Part shown: in pieces, positions 7,016 to 15,046 of the stretch | Layout of the letters: each line of letters opens with the position of its first letter | Numbering within the stretch: the stretch's first letter is position 1 | Assembly (NCBI GenBank): GCA_040773385.1 | Contig: JAXGWH010000011.1 | Span: forward strand, 1-37,247 | DNA from: Aeriscardovia sp040773385 | GTDB lineage: Bacteria; Actinomycetota; Actinomycetes; Actinomycetales; Bifidobacteriaceae | Direction of reading: 5' to 3' | Length of the DNA: 37,247 nucleotides | Notes under the pieces: generated by a model | Seen by the model: the letters and a program-made list of their open reading frames with translations, nothing else | What the model was told of the DNA's origin: nothing | Databases searched by the model: none | Program-made: the position numbers and the translations under genes

Positions 7016-10000
7016 GTGACAGACACAAAGAGACAGATGGGCGAGCAGAAGACAGATCAGACGACGAATCAGCATCAGCAGAGCACAGATCGCACGGCAA
7101 CGGATCAGAAGAGCACGGATCTGGCGGCGGACGCCAAAATGACCGCCGCCGGGGATGAGACGGCCGTCGACAACGACCCGACCGCCTGGATCGGCGCGCT
7201 CGCCCCCTATCTCGATACGGTGGCGAAGGATTCGGGCATCGCCACGCTCCTGGGCTCGCTGGACGACCCCACGGCCGTGGACGAGGCGGCGATCCAACAG
7301 GCACAGGCAGACGACGCCGATGACGCCTCGCAGGCCCTCGACCTGCACCGGCGCACCATCGCCGCCGCCGAGGGCATCCGCCCGCCCCTGGCTGCCGCGC
7401 TCGCACAGCACCGTCACGTGGTGCTCGTCGTGCCCAGCCAGCGTGACGGCGAGGAGATCGTCGACGACATCCGCTCCTGGTGGCCCGACGACCCCGGCCA
7501 GATCGCCCTCATGCCCAGCTGGGAGACGCTGCCGCACGAGCGGCTCTCCCCGCGCGCCGACACCGTGGCTCAGCGCATGGCCATCTTCCGCCGGCTCGCC
7601 CACCCGCAGGGCGACTCCGGGCAGTTCGGCCCCATCCGTGTGCTCGTCCTGCCGGTGCGCTCGCTCATCCAGCCGGTCAGCCACGGCCTGGGCGAGATCG
7701 AGCCGCTCGTGCTGCGCCAAGGCGAGGACGTGGGCATGGACGAGGTGCAGCGCCGCCTGCTCGTCAACTCGTACCAGAAGGTCGACCTCGTCATGGACCG
7801 CGGCCAGTTCGCCGTGCGCGGCGGCCTGCTCGACGTGTTCCCGCCCACCGCGGCGCACCCGGTGCGCGTCGAGTTCTTCGGCGACGAGATCGACACGATC
7901 CGCGCGTTCCATGCCGCCGACCAGCGCACGTTCGGTGACGACATCGAGGCAATCTGGGCCACGCCGTGCCGCGAGATCCTGCTCACCCAGGCCGTCAAGG
8001 ACAAGGCGAAGAGCCTCATCGGCCGCATCGACAATGCCGACGAGATGCTCACACAGATCAGCCAGGGCATCCCCGTGGAAGGCATGGAATCGCTCCTGCC
8101 CGTGCTCGTCGACAGGCTCGACCAGCCCGCCGACCTGTTCGATCCCGACAGCCTCGTGCTGCTCTGGGACGCCGACCGGCTCAGCCGGGCCGCCGCCGAC
8201 CTGACAAAGACCGCCCAGGAGTTCCTCGCCGCCAGCTGGCACGTGGCCGCCGACGCGGCGGGCTCCGACGTGCCGCTCGACTTCGGAAAATCCAGCTTCC
8301 TCCACCTCGATGACGTGCTCTCCCACCTGACCGACACAGGCCACCAGGTGTGGTCGCTCACCTCGTTCTCCGTGGACGGGGGCAACGGGCGCGATCTGCG
8401 CCTCGACGCGGCCGCCATTCCCGACATGCGCGGCCAGGAAAAGCGCGCCGTGGGCGAGGTGCGCGGCCTGCAGCACCGCAAGATGCGGGTCATCGTCACC
8501 GCCGCTGGGCGCGGAGCGCTCGCACGCCTGCGCCGGGCGATGAACGAGGCCGGCGTCACAGGCCTGACGTGGGTGCGCTCCAAGGCCGTCCACGGCTTCT
8601 CCGACCCCGCCGCCGGGCTCGCGCTCATCACCGAGTCCGATGTGATCGGCCACGCCTCGGCCACCGGCATCGGCCGGCATACAGGCCGCCGCCACCGCCA
8701 CGCCGTCGACCTGCTCGACCTCAAACCCGGCGACTACATCGTCCACGAGCAGCACGGCATCGGCCGGTTCGTCAAACTCGAGCAGCGCCAGGTTGGCTCG
8801 GGCGCCCGGCGTGCCACCAAGGAATACCTCGTCCTCGAATACGCGCCCAGCCACCGAGGGGCGCCCGCCGACCACCTGTACGTGCCCACCGACCAGATGG
8901 ACCAGGTGAGCAAGTACATCGGTGCCGACGAGCCCAAGCTCAACAAGCTCGGAGGCGCGGATTGGGCGGCCACCAAGAGCAAGGCGAAGAAGCACGTCAA
9001 GGAGATCGCCACCGACCTCGTGCGCCTCTACTCGGCCCGCAGCCGTGCCAAAGGCTTCGCGTTCAGCCCCGACACCCCCTGGCAGCGGGAGATGGAGGAC
9101 AACTTCCCCTACCAGGAGACGCCCGACCAGCTCAAGGCCATCGACGACGTCAAGGCCGACATGGAAAAGCCCGTGCCCATGGACCGGCTCATCTCCGGTG
9201 ACGTGGGCTTCGGCAAGACGGAGATCGCCGTGCGGGCCGCGTTCAAGGCCGTCCAGGACGGCAAGCAGGTGGCCGTGCTCGCCCCCACCACGCTGCTCGT
9301 GCAGCAGCATGAGGAGACGTTCACCGAGCGCTACGAGGGCTTCCCCGTCACCGTGCGCGCCCTCTCGCGCTTCCAGACCAAGAAAGAGGTGGCCGACACC
9401 CTCAAAGGCCTGGAAGACGGCACCGTCGATGTGGTCATCGGCACGCACATGCTCCTCAACCCCAAGATCAAATTCCACGACTTGGGCCTCGTCATCATCG
9501 ACGAGGAACAACGTTTCGGCGTGGAGCACAAGGAGACGCTCAAGGCGCTGCGCAACAGCGTGGACGTCCTCTCCATGTCCGCCACCCCGATCCCCAGGAC
9601 CCTCGAGATGGCGGTGACCGGCATCCGCCAGATGTCCCAGCTCACCACGCCTCCGGAGGACCGTCTGCCGATCCTGACCTATGTGGGCGCTTACGAGGAC
9701 GCGCAGGTGACCGCCGCCATCCGCAGGGAGCTGCTGCGCGGCGGGCAGGTGTTCTACGTGCACAACCGTGTCAACGACATCTCCAAGGTGGTCGACCACC
9801 TCCACGAGCTCGTCCCCGAGGCAAGGCTCGCCGTCGGCCACGGCAAGATGAGCGAGAAACGGCTCGACACCGTCATCCGTGACTTCTGGAGCCGCAAGGT
9901 GGACGTGCTCGTGTGCACGACGATCATCGAGACGGGACTGGATATCTCCAACGCCAACACGCTCATCGTCGACAACGCCGACAAGTACGGCCTCGCCCAG

Positions 10001-10885
10001 CTGCACCAGCTGCGCGGGCGCGTGGGCCGTTCGCGTGAGCGTGCCTACGCCTACTTCCTCTATGACCCCTCGCGCACGATGACCGAGGACGCGCACAAGC
10101 GTCTGGCGACCATCGCCCAGAACACGGCGCTCGGCTCGGGCACGGATGTGGCCATGAAGGACCTCGAGCTGCGCGGCACGGGCAACCTGCTCGGCTCGGA
10201 GCAGTCCGGCCATATCGAGGGCGTGGGCTTCGACCTGTACGTGCGCATGGTCTCCCAGGCGGTGGAGGACTACAAGAACCCCGACAAGAAAGAGGAGGAG
10301 CCGGTCAGCATCGATCTGCCCATCCAGGCGTCCATCCCGGTCGAGTACATCAGCTCCGACAAGCTGCGGCTCGAGGCGTACCGCAAGATCTCCGCCGCGG
10401 CAAACAAAGACGAGCGTCAGGAGGTGTGCGAGGAGCTGGAGGACCGCTACGGCAAGCTGCCGCGCGAGGTGGAGAACCTGTTCCTGCTCGCCCGGCTGCG
10501 CGAGCATGCGCGCAAGGCCGGCATCAGCGAGATCTCCGCGCTTGGCAGCCGTCTGCGCTTTGCGAGGATCGACCCGCCCGAGTCGGTGCGCATGCGCATG
10601 TCGCGCATCTACCACGGCTTCGTCTACCGGCCGGTCACGCACCTTGTGCTGCTGGCCGCCCCGTTCCAGAACAAGGAGTACGCGGAGGACTTCTCCGCCC
10701 AGGACATCGTGGACTGGGTGTGGAAGGTGATCGACGACCTGAACTGGAAGGCCGTCCCGCCCTCCAGACGCGCAGTGACGGACGGCACGGCCGGCGGCGC
10801 GACAGGAACCGCAGCGTCCGGAGACGGTGCCGCACATGCCGGTACTGCACGCGTCCCGTCGGGCCTGCGCGCACGGACGCGCTGA
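7016..10885 (+). CDS. mfd: Transcription-repair coupling factor Mfd
   Basis: Mfd is a DNA translocase that removes RNA polymerase stalled at lesions and recruits UvrA. The 1289-residue protein shows a UvrB-like N-terminal module (VLVVPSQRDGEE; MPSWETLPHE), an RNA-polymerase-interacting domain near residue 572 (DYIVHEQHGIGRFV), then a RecG-like motor. Its Walker A is GDVGFGKTE near residue 727 and its DEEQ box is IDEEQRFGVEHKE near 828. Later helicase motifs (MSATPIPRTLEMA; TTIIETGLDI; QLRGRVGRS) and the C-terminal UvrA-binding domain follow. The frame opens with GTG at 7016, but its first ~41 residues are Gln/Thr/Asp-rich and repetitive. ATG at 7037 or 7139 are alternative starts, none with a strong ribosome binding site. 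The C-terminal ~45 residues are Ala/Gly-rich and absent from most relatives. Confidence 0.96.
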   Translation: MTDTKRQMGEQKTDQTTNQHQQSTDRTATDQKSTDLAADAKMTAAGDETAVDNDPTAWIGALAPYLDTVAKDSGIATLLGSLDDPTAVDEAAIQQAQADDADDASQALDLHRRTIAAAEGIRPPLAAALAQHRHVVLVVPSQRDGEEIVDDIRSWWPDDPGQIALMPSWETLPHERLSPRADTVAQRMAIFRRLAHPQGDSGQFGPIRVLVLPVRSLIQPVSHGLGEIEPLVLRQGEDVGMDEVQRRLLVNSYQKVDLVMDRGQFAVRGGLLDVFPPTAAHPVRVEFFGDEIDTIRAFHAADQRTFGDDIEAIWATPCREILLTQAVKDKAKSLIGRIDNADEMLTQISQGIPVEGMESLLPVLVDRLDQPADLFDPDSLVLLWDADRLSRAAADLTKTAQEFLAASWHVAADAAGSDVPLDFGKSSFLHLDDVLSHLTDTGHQVWSLTSFSVDGGNGRDLRLDAAAIPDMRGQEKRAVGEVRGLQHRKMRVIVTAAGRGALARLRRAMNEAGVTGLTWVRSKAVHGFSDPAAGLALITESDVIGHASATGIGRHTGRRHRHAVDLLDLKPGDYIVHEQHGIGRFVKLEQRQVGSGARRATKEYLVLEYAPSHRGAPADHLYVPTDQMDQVSKYIGADEPKLNKLGGADWAATKSKAKKHVKEIATDLVRLYSARSRAKGFAFSPDTPWQREMEDNFPYQETPDQLKAIDDVKADMEKPVPMDRLISGDVGFGKTEIAVRAAFKAVQDGKQVAVLAPTTLLVQQHEETFTERYEGFPVTVRALSRFQTKKEVADTLKGLEDGTVDVVIGTHMLLNPKIKFHDLGLVIIDEEQRFGVEHKETLKALRNSVDVLSMSATPIPRTLEMAVTGIRQMSQLTTPPEDRLPILTYVGAYEDAQVTAAIRRELLRGGQVFYVHNRVNDISKVVDHLHELVPEARLAVGHGKMSEKRLDTVIRDFWSRKVDVLVCTTIIETGLDISNANTLIVDNADKYGLAQLHQLRGRVGRSRERAYAYFLYDPSRTMTEDAHKRLATIAQNTALGSGTDVAMKDLELRGTGNLLGSEQSGHIEGVGFDLYVRMVSQAVEDYKNPDKKEEEPVSIDLPIQASIPVEYISSDKLRLEAYRKISAAANKDERQEVCEELEDRYGKLPREVENLFLLARLREHARKAGISEISALGSRLRFARIDPPESVRMRMSRIYHGFVYRPVTHLVLLAAPFQNKEYAEDFSAQDIVDWVWKVIDDLNWKAVPPSRRAVTDGTAGGATGTAASGDGAAHAGTARVPSGLRARTR

Positions 10886-10890
10886 GCGGC

Positions 10891-10896
10891 TAGGCT
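10891..10896 (+). promoter_or_regulatory. Candidate -10 box (TAGGCT) for the FtsB/DivIC-like gene
   Basis: TAGGCT lies in the 18-base gap after mfd, exactly 7 bases before the ATG at 10904. This is the same spacing as at three other genes in the window. It would let this cell-division gene be transcribed independently of mfd. Confidence 0.4.
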
Positions 10897-10903
10897 GGCG
10901 GAT

Positions 10904-11662
10904 ATGGCAACAAACCGCAGACCCTACGTGCGCACCCGCAACGCCGAGCAGTTCCGCGCCTTCGAGGAGCGATCGGTGCGAAGGCGCGATGAGCGCCGTC
11001 GTCACAGGCAGGAGCAGAAGGCCGAGGAAAGCCGTCAGCGGCAGCATTTTCTTCTGTCCGTCGTCTTCGGCGTGCTCATCTTCTTCGTGGGTCTGCTCCC
11101 GCTGCTGACGACGTTCCGCCAGTATGTGGCGTCGAAGTCGCAGGTGTCCGATCTGCAGTCGCAGGAACAGAATCTCAAACGGCAGAAGGCCAATCTGGAC
11201 GAGCAGATCAAGCGCTGGGATGACAACGCCTATGTGATCGCCCAGGCGCGCACCCGGCTCGGCTTCGTCTATCCCGGTGAGACGAGCGTGCGTGTGATCG
11301 GCGCGGAGAAGTATACGAAGGACGAGAAGAAGGATTCCTCCTCGTCGGCCGACTCCGTCTCCCAGAAGAACATGCCGTGGAACCAGCTGCTGCGCCGTTC
11401 CCTGCTCGAGTCTGACGCCGGGCCGGCGAAGAAATCGGACGGGTCCGGATCCTCCTCCGGTCCGGGGACGGGCTCGGGTTCTGGCATACAGCGCGACCCC
11501 TCCTCGACGTACACACCGGCGAACGGCACGCAGAAGAACCCGTATGTCCTCACGGAGGAGGAGCGCAAGCAGGCCGAGAAGGAGCAGAAGGACAAATCCT
11601 CGGGGTCGACGGGGACCGGGACAGGGACCGGTGGCACGGCCGATCTCGGCGGGATCCTCTGA
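10904..11662 (+). CDS. FtsB/DivIC-like septum formation initiator
   Basis: FtsB/DivIC proteins are bitopic divisome components that bridge FtsL and FtsQ. The 252-residue protein has a basic cytoplasmic N-terminus, one membrane segment at about residues 47-67 (FLLSVVFGVLIFFVGLLPLL), and a coiled coil to about residue 105 (SQVSDLQSQEQNLKRQKANL). The conserved core IKRWDDNAYVIAQARTRLGF with VYPGET follows. A long Ser/Gly/Thr-rich and charged tail occupies the last ~110 residues. The order with DUF501 and Ppx downstream is a conserved actinobacterial neighbourhood (M. tuberculosis Rv1024-Rv1026). Enolase, normally just upstream, is missing. Confidence 0.88.
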   Translation: MATNRRPYVRTRNAEQFRAFEERSVRRRDERRRHRQEQKAEESRQRQHFLLSVVFGVLIFFVGLLPLLTTFRQYVASKSQVSDLQSQEQNLKRQKANLDEQIKRWDDNAYVIAQARTRLGFVYPGETSVRVIGAEKYTKDEKKDSSSSADSVSQKNMPWNQLLRRSLLESDAGPAKKSDGSGSSSGPGTGSGSGIQRDPSSTYTPANGTQKNPYVLTEEERKQAEKEQKDKSSGSTGTGTGTGGTADLGGIL

Positions 11663-11714
11663 CAGGCAAACTGAGCGCAAGATCCCGGCGGGGACTATGG
11701 CCGCAGGAACAAAG

Positions 11715-11780
11715 GCGCTCACAGGCACTCAGCGACACTGACACAGCGACACGGACAGAGACGCGGACACTCAGACAGGA
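11715..11780 (+). repeat. Imperfect ~14-base tandem repeats
   Basis: The leader between the FtsB-like gene and DUF501 holds three degenerate copies of an AGCGACACTGACAC-like unit ending just before the AGGAGG ribosome binding site of DUF501. Copies differ at several positions. No function is evident; replication slippage would explain them. Confidence 0.4.
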
Positions 11781-11786
11781 GGACGG

Positions 11787-12587
11787 ATGCCGATCAGCGA
11801 GGGCAGGGCGCTCGAAAGGCGCAAGAACGAGAAGGAGGCGGCGTTGCCGCAGATCCGCCTCACACAGGAGGAGACGGGTCTGTGCGACCGTCTCGCGCAC
11901 AGGTTTGTCGATGAGCGTGCCGGCGAGGCCGACATCGAGGCCGTCACGGCGCAATTGGGACGCTATCCCCGCGGAATCATCTCCGTCGCCGCGCGCTGCC
12001 ATGTCTGCGGCACGCCGCTCGTCGTGGTCACGCGCCCGCTGCTGACAGAAGGCGTGCGCCGGCCGACCCCGTTTCCGACGACGTTCTATCTGACCAGCCC
12101 GGAGGCGGTCAAGGCGGTCTCCCGACTCGAGGCGACCGGCGTCATGGCGCTTCTGACGGCGCGTCTGGCCGCGGCCGGTGCCGTCGCGGATGGGGCCACC
12201 GCCGATGATCGCGCGGCGGCCGCGTCTGATCCTGCCACCGCGTCTGATCCTGCCACCGCGGCTGATCGCTCCTCCATGCCCGGCGGATCTGGTCTGCTGG
12301 CGCAGATGACCAGAGCCCACCTGCTCTACTGCCGGGTGCGGGAGGATCTCGCCGGGCTCCTGGGCGATGACATCACCCATATCCGCACGGTCGGGGTGGG
12401 CGGCATGCCCACGCGCGTCAAATGCCTGCACTCGATGCTCGCGCAGTCCCTGGCGATGGGGGAGGGCGTCAATCCCATCGGCGACTGGGTGCTGGGCCGG
12501 ATCGCCGGCGAATTCAGTCCCGACGTGTGCCGGTGCGTCATCCGTGTGCGCCGGGACGGCCAGGGCCAGCAGGATCACGAGGCATGA
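11787..12587 (+). CDS. DUF501 family protein
   Basis: A 266-residue member of the DUF501 family, of unknown function, found next to FtsB-like and Ppx genes across actinobacteria (Rv1025 in M. tuberculosis). Family-like stretches include VAARCHVCGTPLVVVTRP, PFPTTFYLTSPEAVKAVSRL and the C-terminal GVGGMPTRVKCLHSMLAQSL and NPIGDWVLGRI. It is longer than the usual ~170-200 residues because of a low-complexity Ala/Asp/Ser insert at about residues 132-165, encoded partly by an 18-base tandem repeat. ATG 11787 follows AGGAGG with 4 bases spacing. Confidence 0.85.
   Translation: MPISEGRALERRKNEKEAALPQIRLTQEETGLCDRLAHRFVDERAGEADIEAVTAQLGRYPRGIISVAARCHVCGTPLVVVTRPLLTEGVRRPTPFPTTFYLTSPEAVKAVSRLEATGVMALLTARLAAAGAVADGATADDRAAAASDPATASDPATAADRSSMPGGSGLLAQMTRAHLLYCRVREDLAGLLGDDITHIRTVGVGGMPTRVKCLHSMLAQSLAMGEGVNPIGDWVLGRIAGEFSPDVCRCVIRVRRDGQGQQDHEA
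12220..12268 (+). repeat. 18-base tandem repeat inside the DUF501 gene
   Basis: CCGCGTCTGATCCTGCCA occurs twice in perfect tandem (12220-12237, 12238-12255) with a partial third copy. It adds multiples of six residues in frame within the low-complexity insert. Confidence 0.85.
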
Positions 12588-12648
12588 TCTTCTGACAATT
12601 TTGTGCTCACGTTGATGCGGTCAATCTGACGACGGAGGAGACGAGGAC

Positions 12649-13791
12649 ATGACGGACAACGACAGGACACGGACTGGTTCCGAGAGGATGGCACAAGACG
12701 GGGATCACCCTGCCCCCGGTGACGACCCTGCCTCTGCCCAGGCACCGATGGCGACCGCCCCTGTGAAGGCCGCGGACGCCGTGCGTGTGGCGGGCATCGA
12801 CTGCGGCACCAACTCCATCCGTCTGATGGTCGCCGACGTGGACGCGCAAGGCATGCGCGTGGTGGTGCCGAGGATCATGCGTGTCGTCCGGCTCGGACAG
12901 GGCGTCGACCGCACGCACATGTTCGCCCGTGAGGCGCTCGCCCGCACCTACGCCGCCGTGCGTGAGTTCGCCGACGTGATCGATGAGACCGGGGGCGTGG
13001 ACGTCATCCGGTTCGTGGCGACCTCCGCCACCCGCGACGCGGGCAACCGCCAGGAGTTCTCCGACACGGTGCGCACGATCCTCGGGGTGCGCCCCGAGGT
13101 CATCCCCGGGACGACCGAGGCGCGACTGAGCTATCTGGGCGCGACGGGCAGCCTGTCGGCCCGGCAGCGCGCACAGGAGGCGCCGGTGCTCGTCGTCGAC
13201 CTCGGCGGGGGATCGACCGAGCTCGTCATCGGCGGGGAGGGGGAGGATTTCCTTTCCACCCGAGGGGTGAGCCTGCAGGTCGGCTCGGTGCGCGTCTCGG
13301 AGCGCTGGCTGCACCACAGCCCCGCCACACAGCAGGAGCGTGCCGCGGCCGTCGAGGGCATCGACCGTCTGCTCGAGGAGGCGTTCGACGCGCTACCGCT
13401 GGAACGCACCCGCACTCTCATCGGGGTCTCGGGCACAGTGACGACGCTCTCGCTCATGGCGCAGGGGGAGAAGGTCTACTCGCGGCAGAAGGTGGACGGT
13501 GCGCGCATCAGCTTTGGGGACGCGCAGCGTGCCTGCGATCTTCTCGGATCGCTCTCGACGGACCAGATGGCCGACTGGCCGGTCATCCATCCGGGCCGGC
13601 GCGATGTGATCGCCGGGGGCGCGCTCGTCTGGTCGCGGCTGCTGCACCTGCTGGCCCGGCGCACGCAGGAATCCCGGGGTACGGCGCTTGACGTCTACAC
13701 CGCCAGCGAGCGGGGTCTGCTCGACGGGCTTATCCTCGATGCGGGGCAGCGTCGTCTGTCAGGGGCTGACGAGATGCCTGTCGCACGCTGA
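12649..13791 (+). CDS. ppx: Ppx/GppA family phosphatase (exopolyphosphatase)
   Basis: Ppx/GppA enzymes hydrolyse terminal phosphates of polyphosphate and/or pppGpp. The 380-residue protein carries the actin-like ATPase-fold signatures: phosphate-1 loop VAGIDCGTNSIRLMVADV at about residues 46-63, FVATSATRDAGNRQEF, and phosphate-2 loop VLVVDLGGGSTELVIG at about residues 182-197. LIGVSGTVTTLSLMA follows. The ~45 residues ahead of the domain are low complexity. ATG 12649 follows GGAGGAGACGAGG. Length fits the short actinobacterial type (like Rv1026) without the extra C-terminal domains of the E. coli enzyme. Substrate preference cannot be told from sequence. Confidence 0.92.
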   Translation: MTDNDRTRTGSERMAQDGDHPAPGDDPASAQAPMATAPVKAADAVRVAGIDCGTNSIRLMVADVDAQGMRVVVPRIMRVVRLGQGVDRTHMFAREALARTYAAVREFADVIDETGGVDVIRFVATSATRDAGNRQEFSDTVRTILGVRPEVIPGTTEARLSYLGATGSLSARQRAQEAPVLVVDLGGGSTELVIGGEGEDFLSTRGVSLQVGSVRVSERWLHHSPATQQERAAAVEGIDRLLEEAFDALPLERTRTLIGVSGTVTTLSLMAQGEKVYSRQKVDGARISFGDAQRACDLLGSLSTDQMADWPVIHPGRRDVIAGGALVWSRLLHLLARRTQESRGTALDVYTASERGLLDGLILDAGQRRLSGADEMPVAR

Positions 13792-13826
13792 CGAGACGGC
13801 GTGATAGAAAATGGTCGTCGGCGATG

Positions 13827-13930
13827 TCGAGGATCCGATGACGGTGGTCCGCTGACAGAGATCCAAAATCCGATGACTCCGATGATTCCGATCACAGAGA
13901 TCCAACGACTGTGATCCAACGACAGCGGAC
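13827..13930 (+). repeat. Degenerate GATCC/GATGAC repeats before tRNA-Leu
   Basis: The gap between ppx and the tRNA gene contains several imperfect copies of a GATCCRA...CGATGAC-like unit, including CAGAGATCCAA twice. GTCCGCTG (13847-13854) and CAGCGGAC (13923-13930) form a distant 8-base inverted repeat around most of them. No function is evident. Confidence 0.4.
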
Positions 13931-13941
13931 AGGCACATACT

Positions 13942-14022
13942 GCCCCGGTGGTGGAACGGTAGACACAGCGGACTTAAAATCCGCCGCCGGAAGGCGTGAG
14001 GGTTCGAACCCCTCCCGGGGCA
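13942..14022 (+). tRNA. tRNA-Leu (anticodon UAA)
   Basis: Acceptor arms GCCCCGG (13942-13948) and CCGGGGC (14015-14021) pair perfectly, with discriminator A at 14022 and no encoded CCA. The anticodon stem GCGGA/TCCGC holds loop CTTAAAA, anticodon TAA. A long variable arm (GCCGGAAGGC region) marks a class II tRNA, and the T-loop GGGTTCGAACCCC is canonical. It reads UUA and, by wobble, UUG, both scarce in GC-rich genes. Confidence 0.95.
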
Positions 14023-14067
14023 CAGGTCACAAGGGCGGTCTGCCGGTCCGCCCGCAGCATGATGAAA

Positions 14068-14790
14068 TCACATGACGATGGAGTAGAGGACCACCATCAC
14101 CACGAGCAGGATGGCGAGGATGATGATGACCGCCATTGAGCTGTTCTTCTTCCTGCCGCGCTGGTCGTACTTTTTGAGCACGTCAGGGTTGATATGCGAG
14201 CGCGCCTCGCTGACCCTCAGGCTCGCCGCCTGGATCGGTCCCTGTTGTGAGGTGGCATAATCGAGGTCTTTCTGCGCCTGGTCGATCTGGGTGGTGTCGG
14301 CGGTGATCTGATCGAGATTCTGCGTCAGGACGGCCACATTCTTCTCATGCGCCGCGGCGTTGGCCTCGGCCTCGGAGGCGACCTGGCGGATCTGGTCGGA
14401 GAAGTCGCGTGCCTTGGACAGGTCCTTTTCCGGGCAATGCAGCGACAGGCTCCGGCCGCCCGAGGTGACCGTGAGGGTGACATCGGACTGCTCGGTGGCC
14501 ACGCTGGTCGACATGTCGGGCCTGAGATCCAGGCTGTCCCGGCCGATCACAAGGCGCGAGTAGAAGAGTTGTGCCTCGCCCAACGAGCCGATCGGGCTGT
14601 CCCACCGTTTGTTTTCCGCGTCGAGCTTGTCCTTGGCGACGCCCACCAGCCCGTCGTGGGCCTTTGTGGCCTGCCGCAGCGAGGATTTCGCCTGCGAGAC
14701 CTTCTCGTCATAGGTCTTCTTCGCCGCGTCGAGCTGGGCCTGCGCCTGGATGAGCGGGGCGAGTTCTGGGTCGTTGTCTGCCTTTGCCAT
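14068..14790 (-). CDS. Tail-anchored coiled-coil protein with a possible PH-like domain
   Basis: No function is recognised. The start at 14790 is chosen because GGAGGA lies four bases upstream (14799-14794); an in-frame ATG at 14805 lacks one. The 240-residue product begins with a charged coiled coil at about residues 10-65 (IQAQAQLDAAKKTYDEKVSQ). A ~65-residue beta-rich stretch (YSRLVIGRDSLDLRP; VTLTVTSGGRSLSLHCPEK) looks like a small PH-type domain. A second coiled coil follows at about 135-185. After a basic patch (QRGRKKNSS), one C-terminal membrane segment (MAVIIILAILLVVMVVLYSI) reaches the end. This suggests a tail-anchored cytoplasmic protein. It diverges from the FKBP gene. Confidence 0.75.
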   Translation of the reverse strand: MAKADNDPELAPLIQAQAQLDAAKKTYDEKVSQAKSSLRQATKAHDGLVGVAKDKLDAENKRWDSPIGSLGEAQLFYSRLVIGRDSLDLRPDMSTSVATEQSDVTLTVTSGGRSLSLHCPEKDLSKARDFSDQIRQVASEAEANAAAHEKNVAVLTQNLDQITADTTQIDQAQKDLDYATSQQGPIQAASLRVSEARSHINPDVLKKYDQRGRKKNSSMAVIIILAILLVVMVVLYSIVM

Positions 14791-14976
14791 GTTTCCTCCG
14801 GTCATATTCCGGCCATATGGTCTGGATCCAAGTCTACCCAGACTGTTTCTGTCCGGCCCGTGCGGGCTGTCCTGTCTTTTTCTGGTTCATCTTTGCTGCC
14901 CGAAGGCCTGTCACAGGATTGCCCGGCGGCCGATCAGCGGACGATGGGCGCGGTCCGGTTATCATAGTGAGCGTCG

Positions 14977-15001
14977 GCCGGCCGGACAGGCCGGCATTTT
15001 T
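14977..15001 (+). terminator. Terminator-like hairpin in the FKBP leader
   Basis: GCCGGCC (14977-14983), loop GGACA, GGCCGGC (14989-14995), then ATTTTT. This is a textbook intrinsic terminator on the + strand, about 45 bases before the FKBP start and just after a possible -10 (TATCAT, 14960-14965). No + strand gene ends nearby, so it may act as an attenuator. Confidence 0.6.
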
Positions 15002-15010
15002 GTCAGCGGA

Positions 15011-15026
15011 GGGCACCCGTGTGCCC
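15011..15026 (+). promoter_or_regulatory. Second hairpin in the FKBP leader
   Basis: GGGCAC, loop CCGT, GTGCCC is a perfect 6-base-pair stem with a tetraloop, ending 10 bases before the GGAGA ribosome binding site (15037). It could affect mRNA stability or ribosome access. Confidence 0.4.
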
Positions 15027-15046
15027 GTGTGAGAATGGAGAACGAT

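Noticed and set aside
6269..11728. Very long open frame on the - strand (over 1800 codons) opposite pth, mfd and the ftsB-like gene
   Set aside because: Composition is an antisense artefact of GC-rich codons (Val/His/Arg/Gly/Ala-rich, no domain). The + strand genes have clear motifs throughout.
12220..12268. Repeats considered as a CRISPR-like array
   Set aside because: Units are contiguous, only two to three copies, in frame inside a gene, without spacers.
14841..14880. GCCCG/CGGGC inverted repeat with a later T run as a terminator
   Set aside because: The loop would be only two bases and the T run begins too far from the stem.
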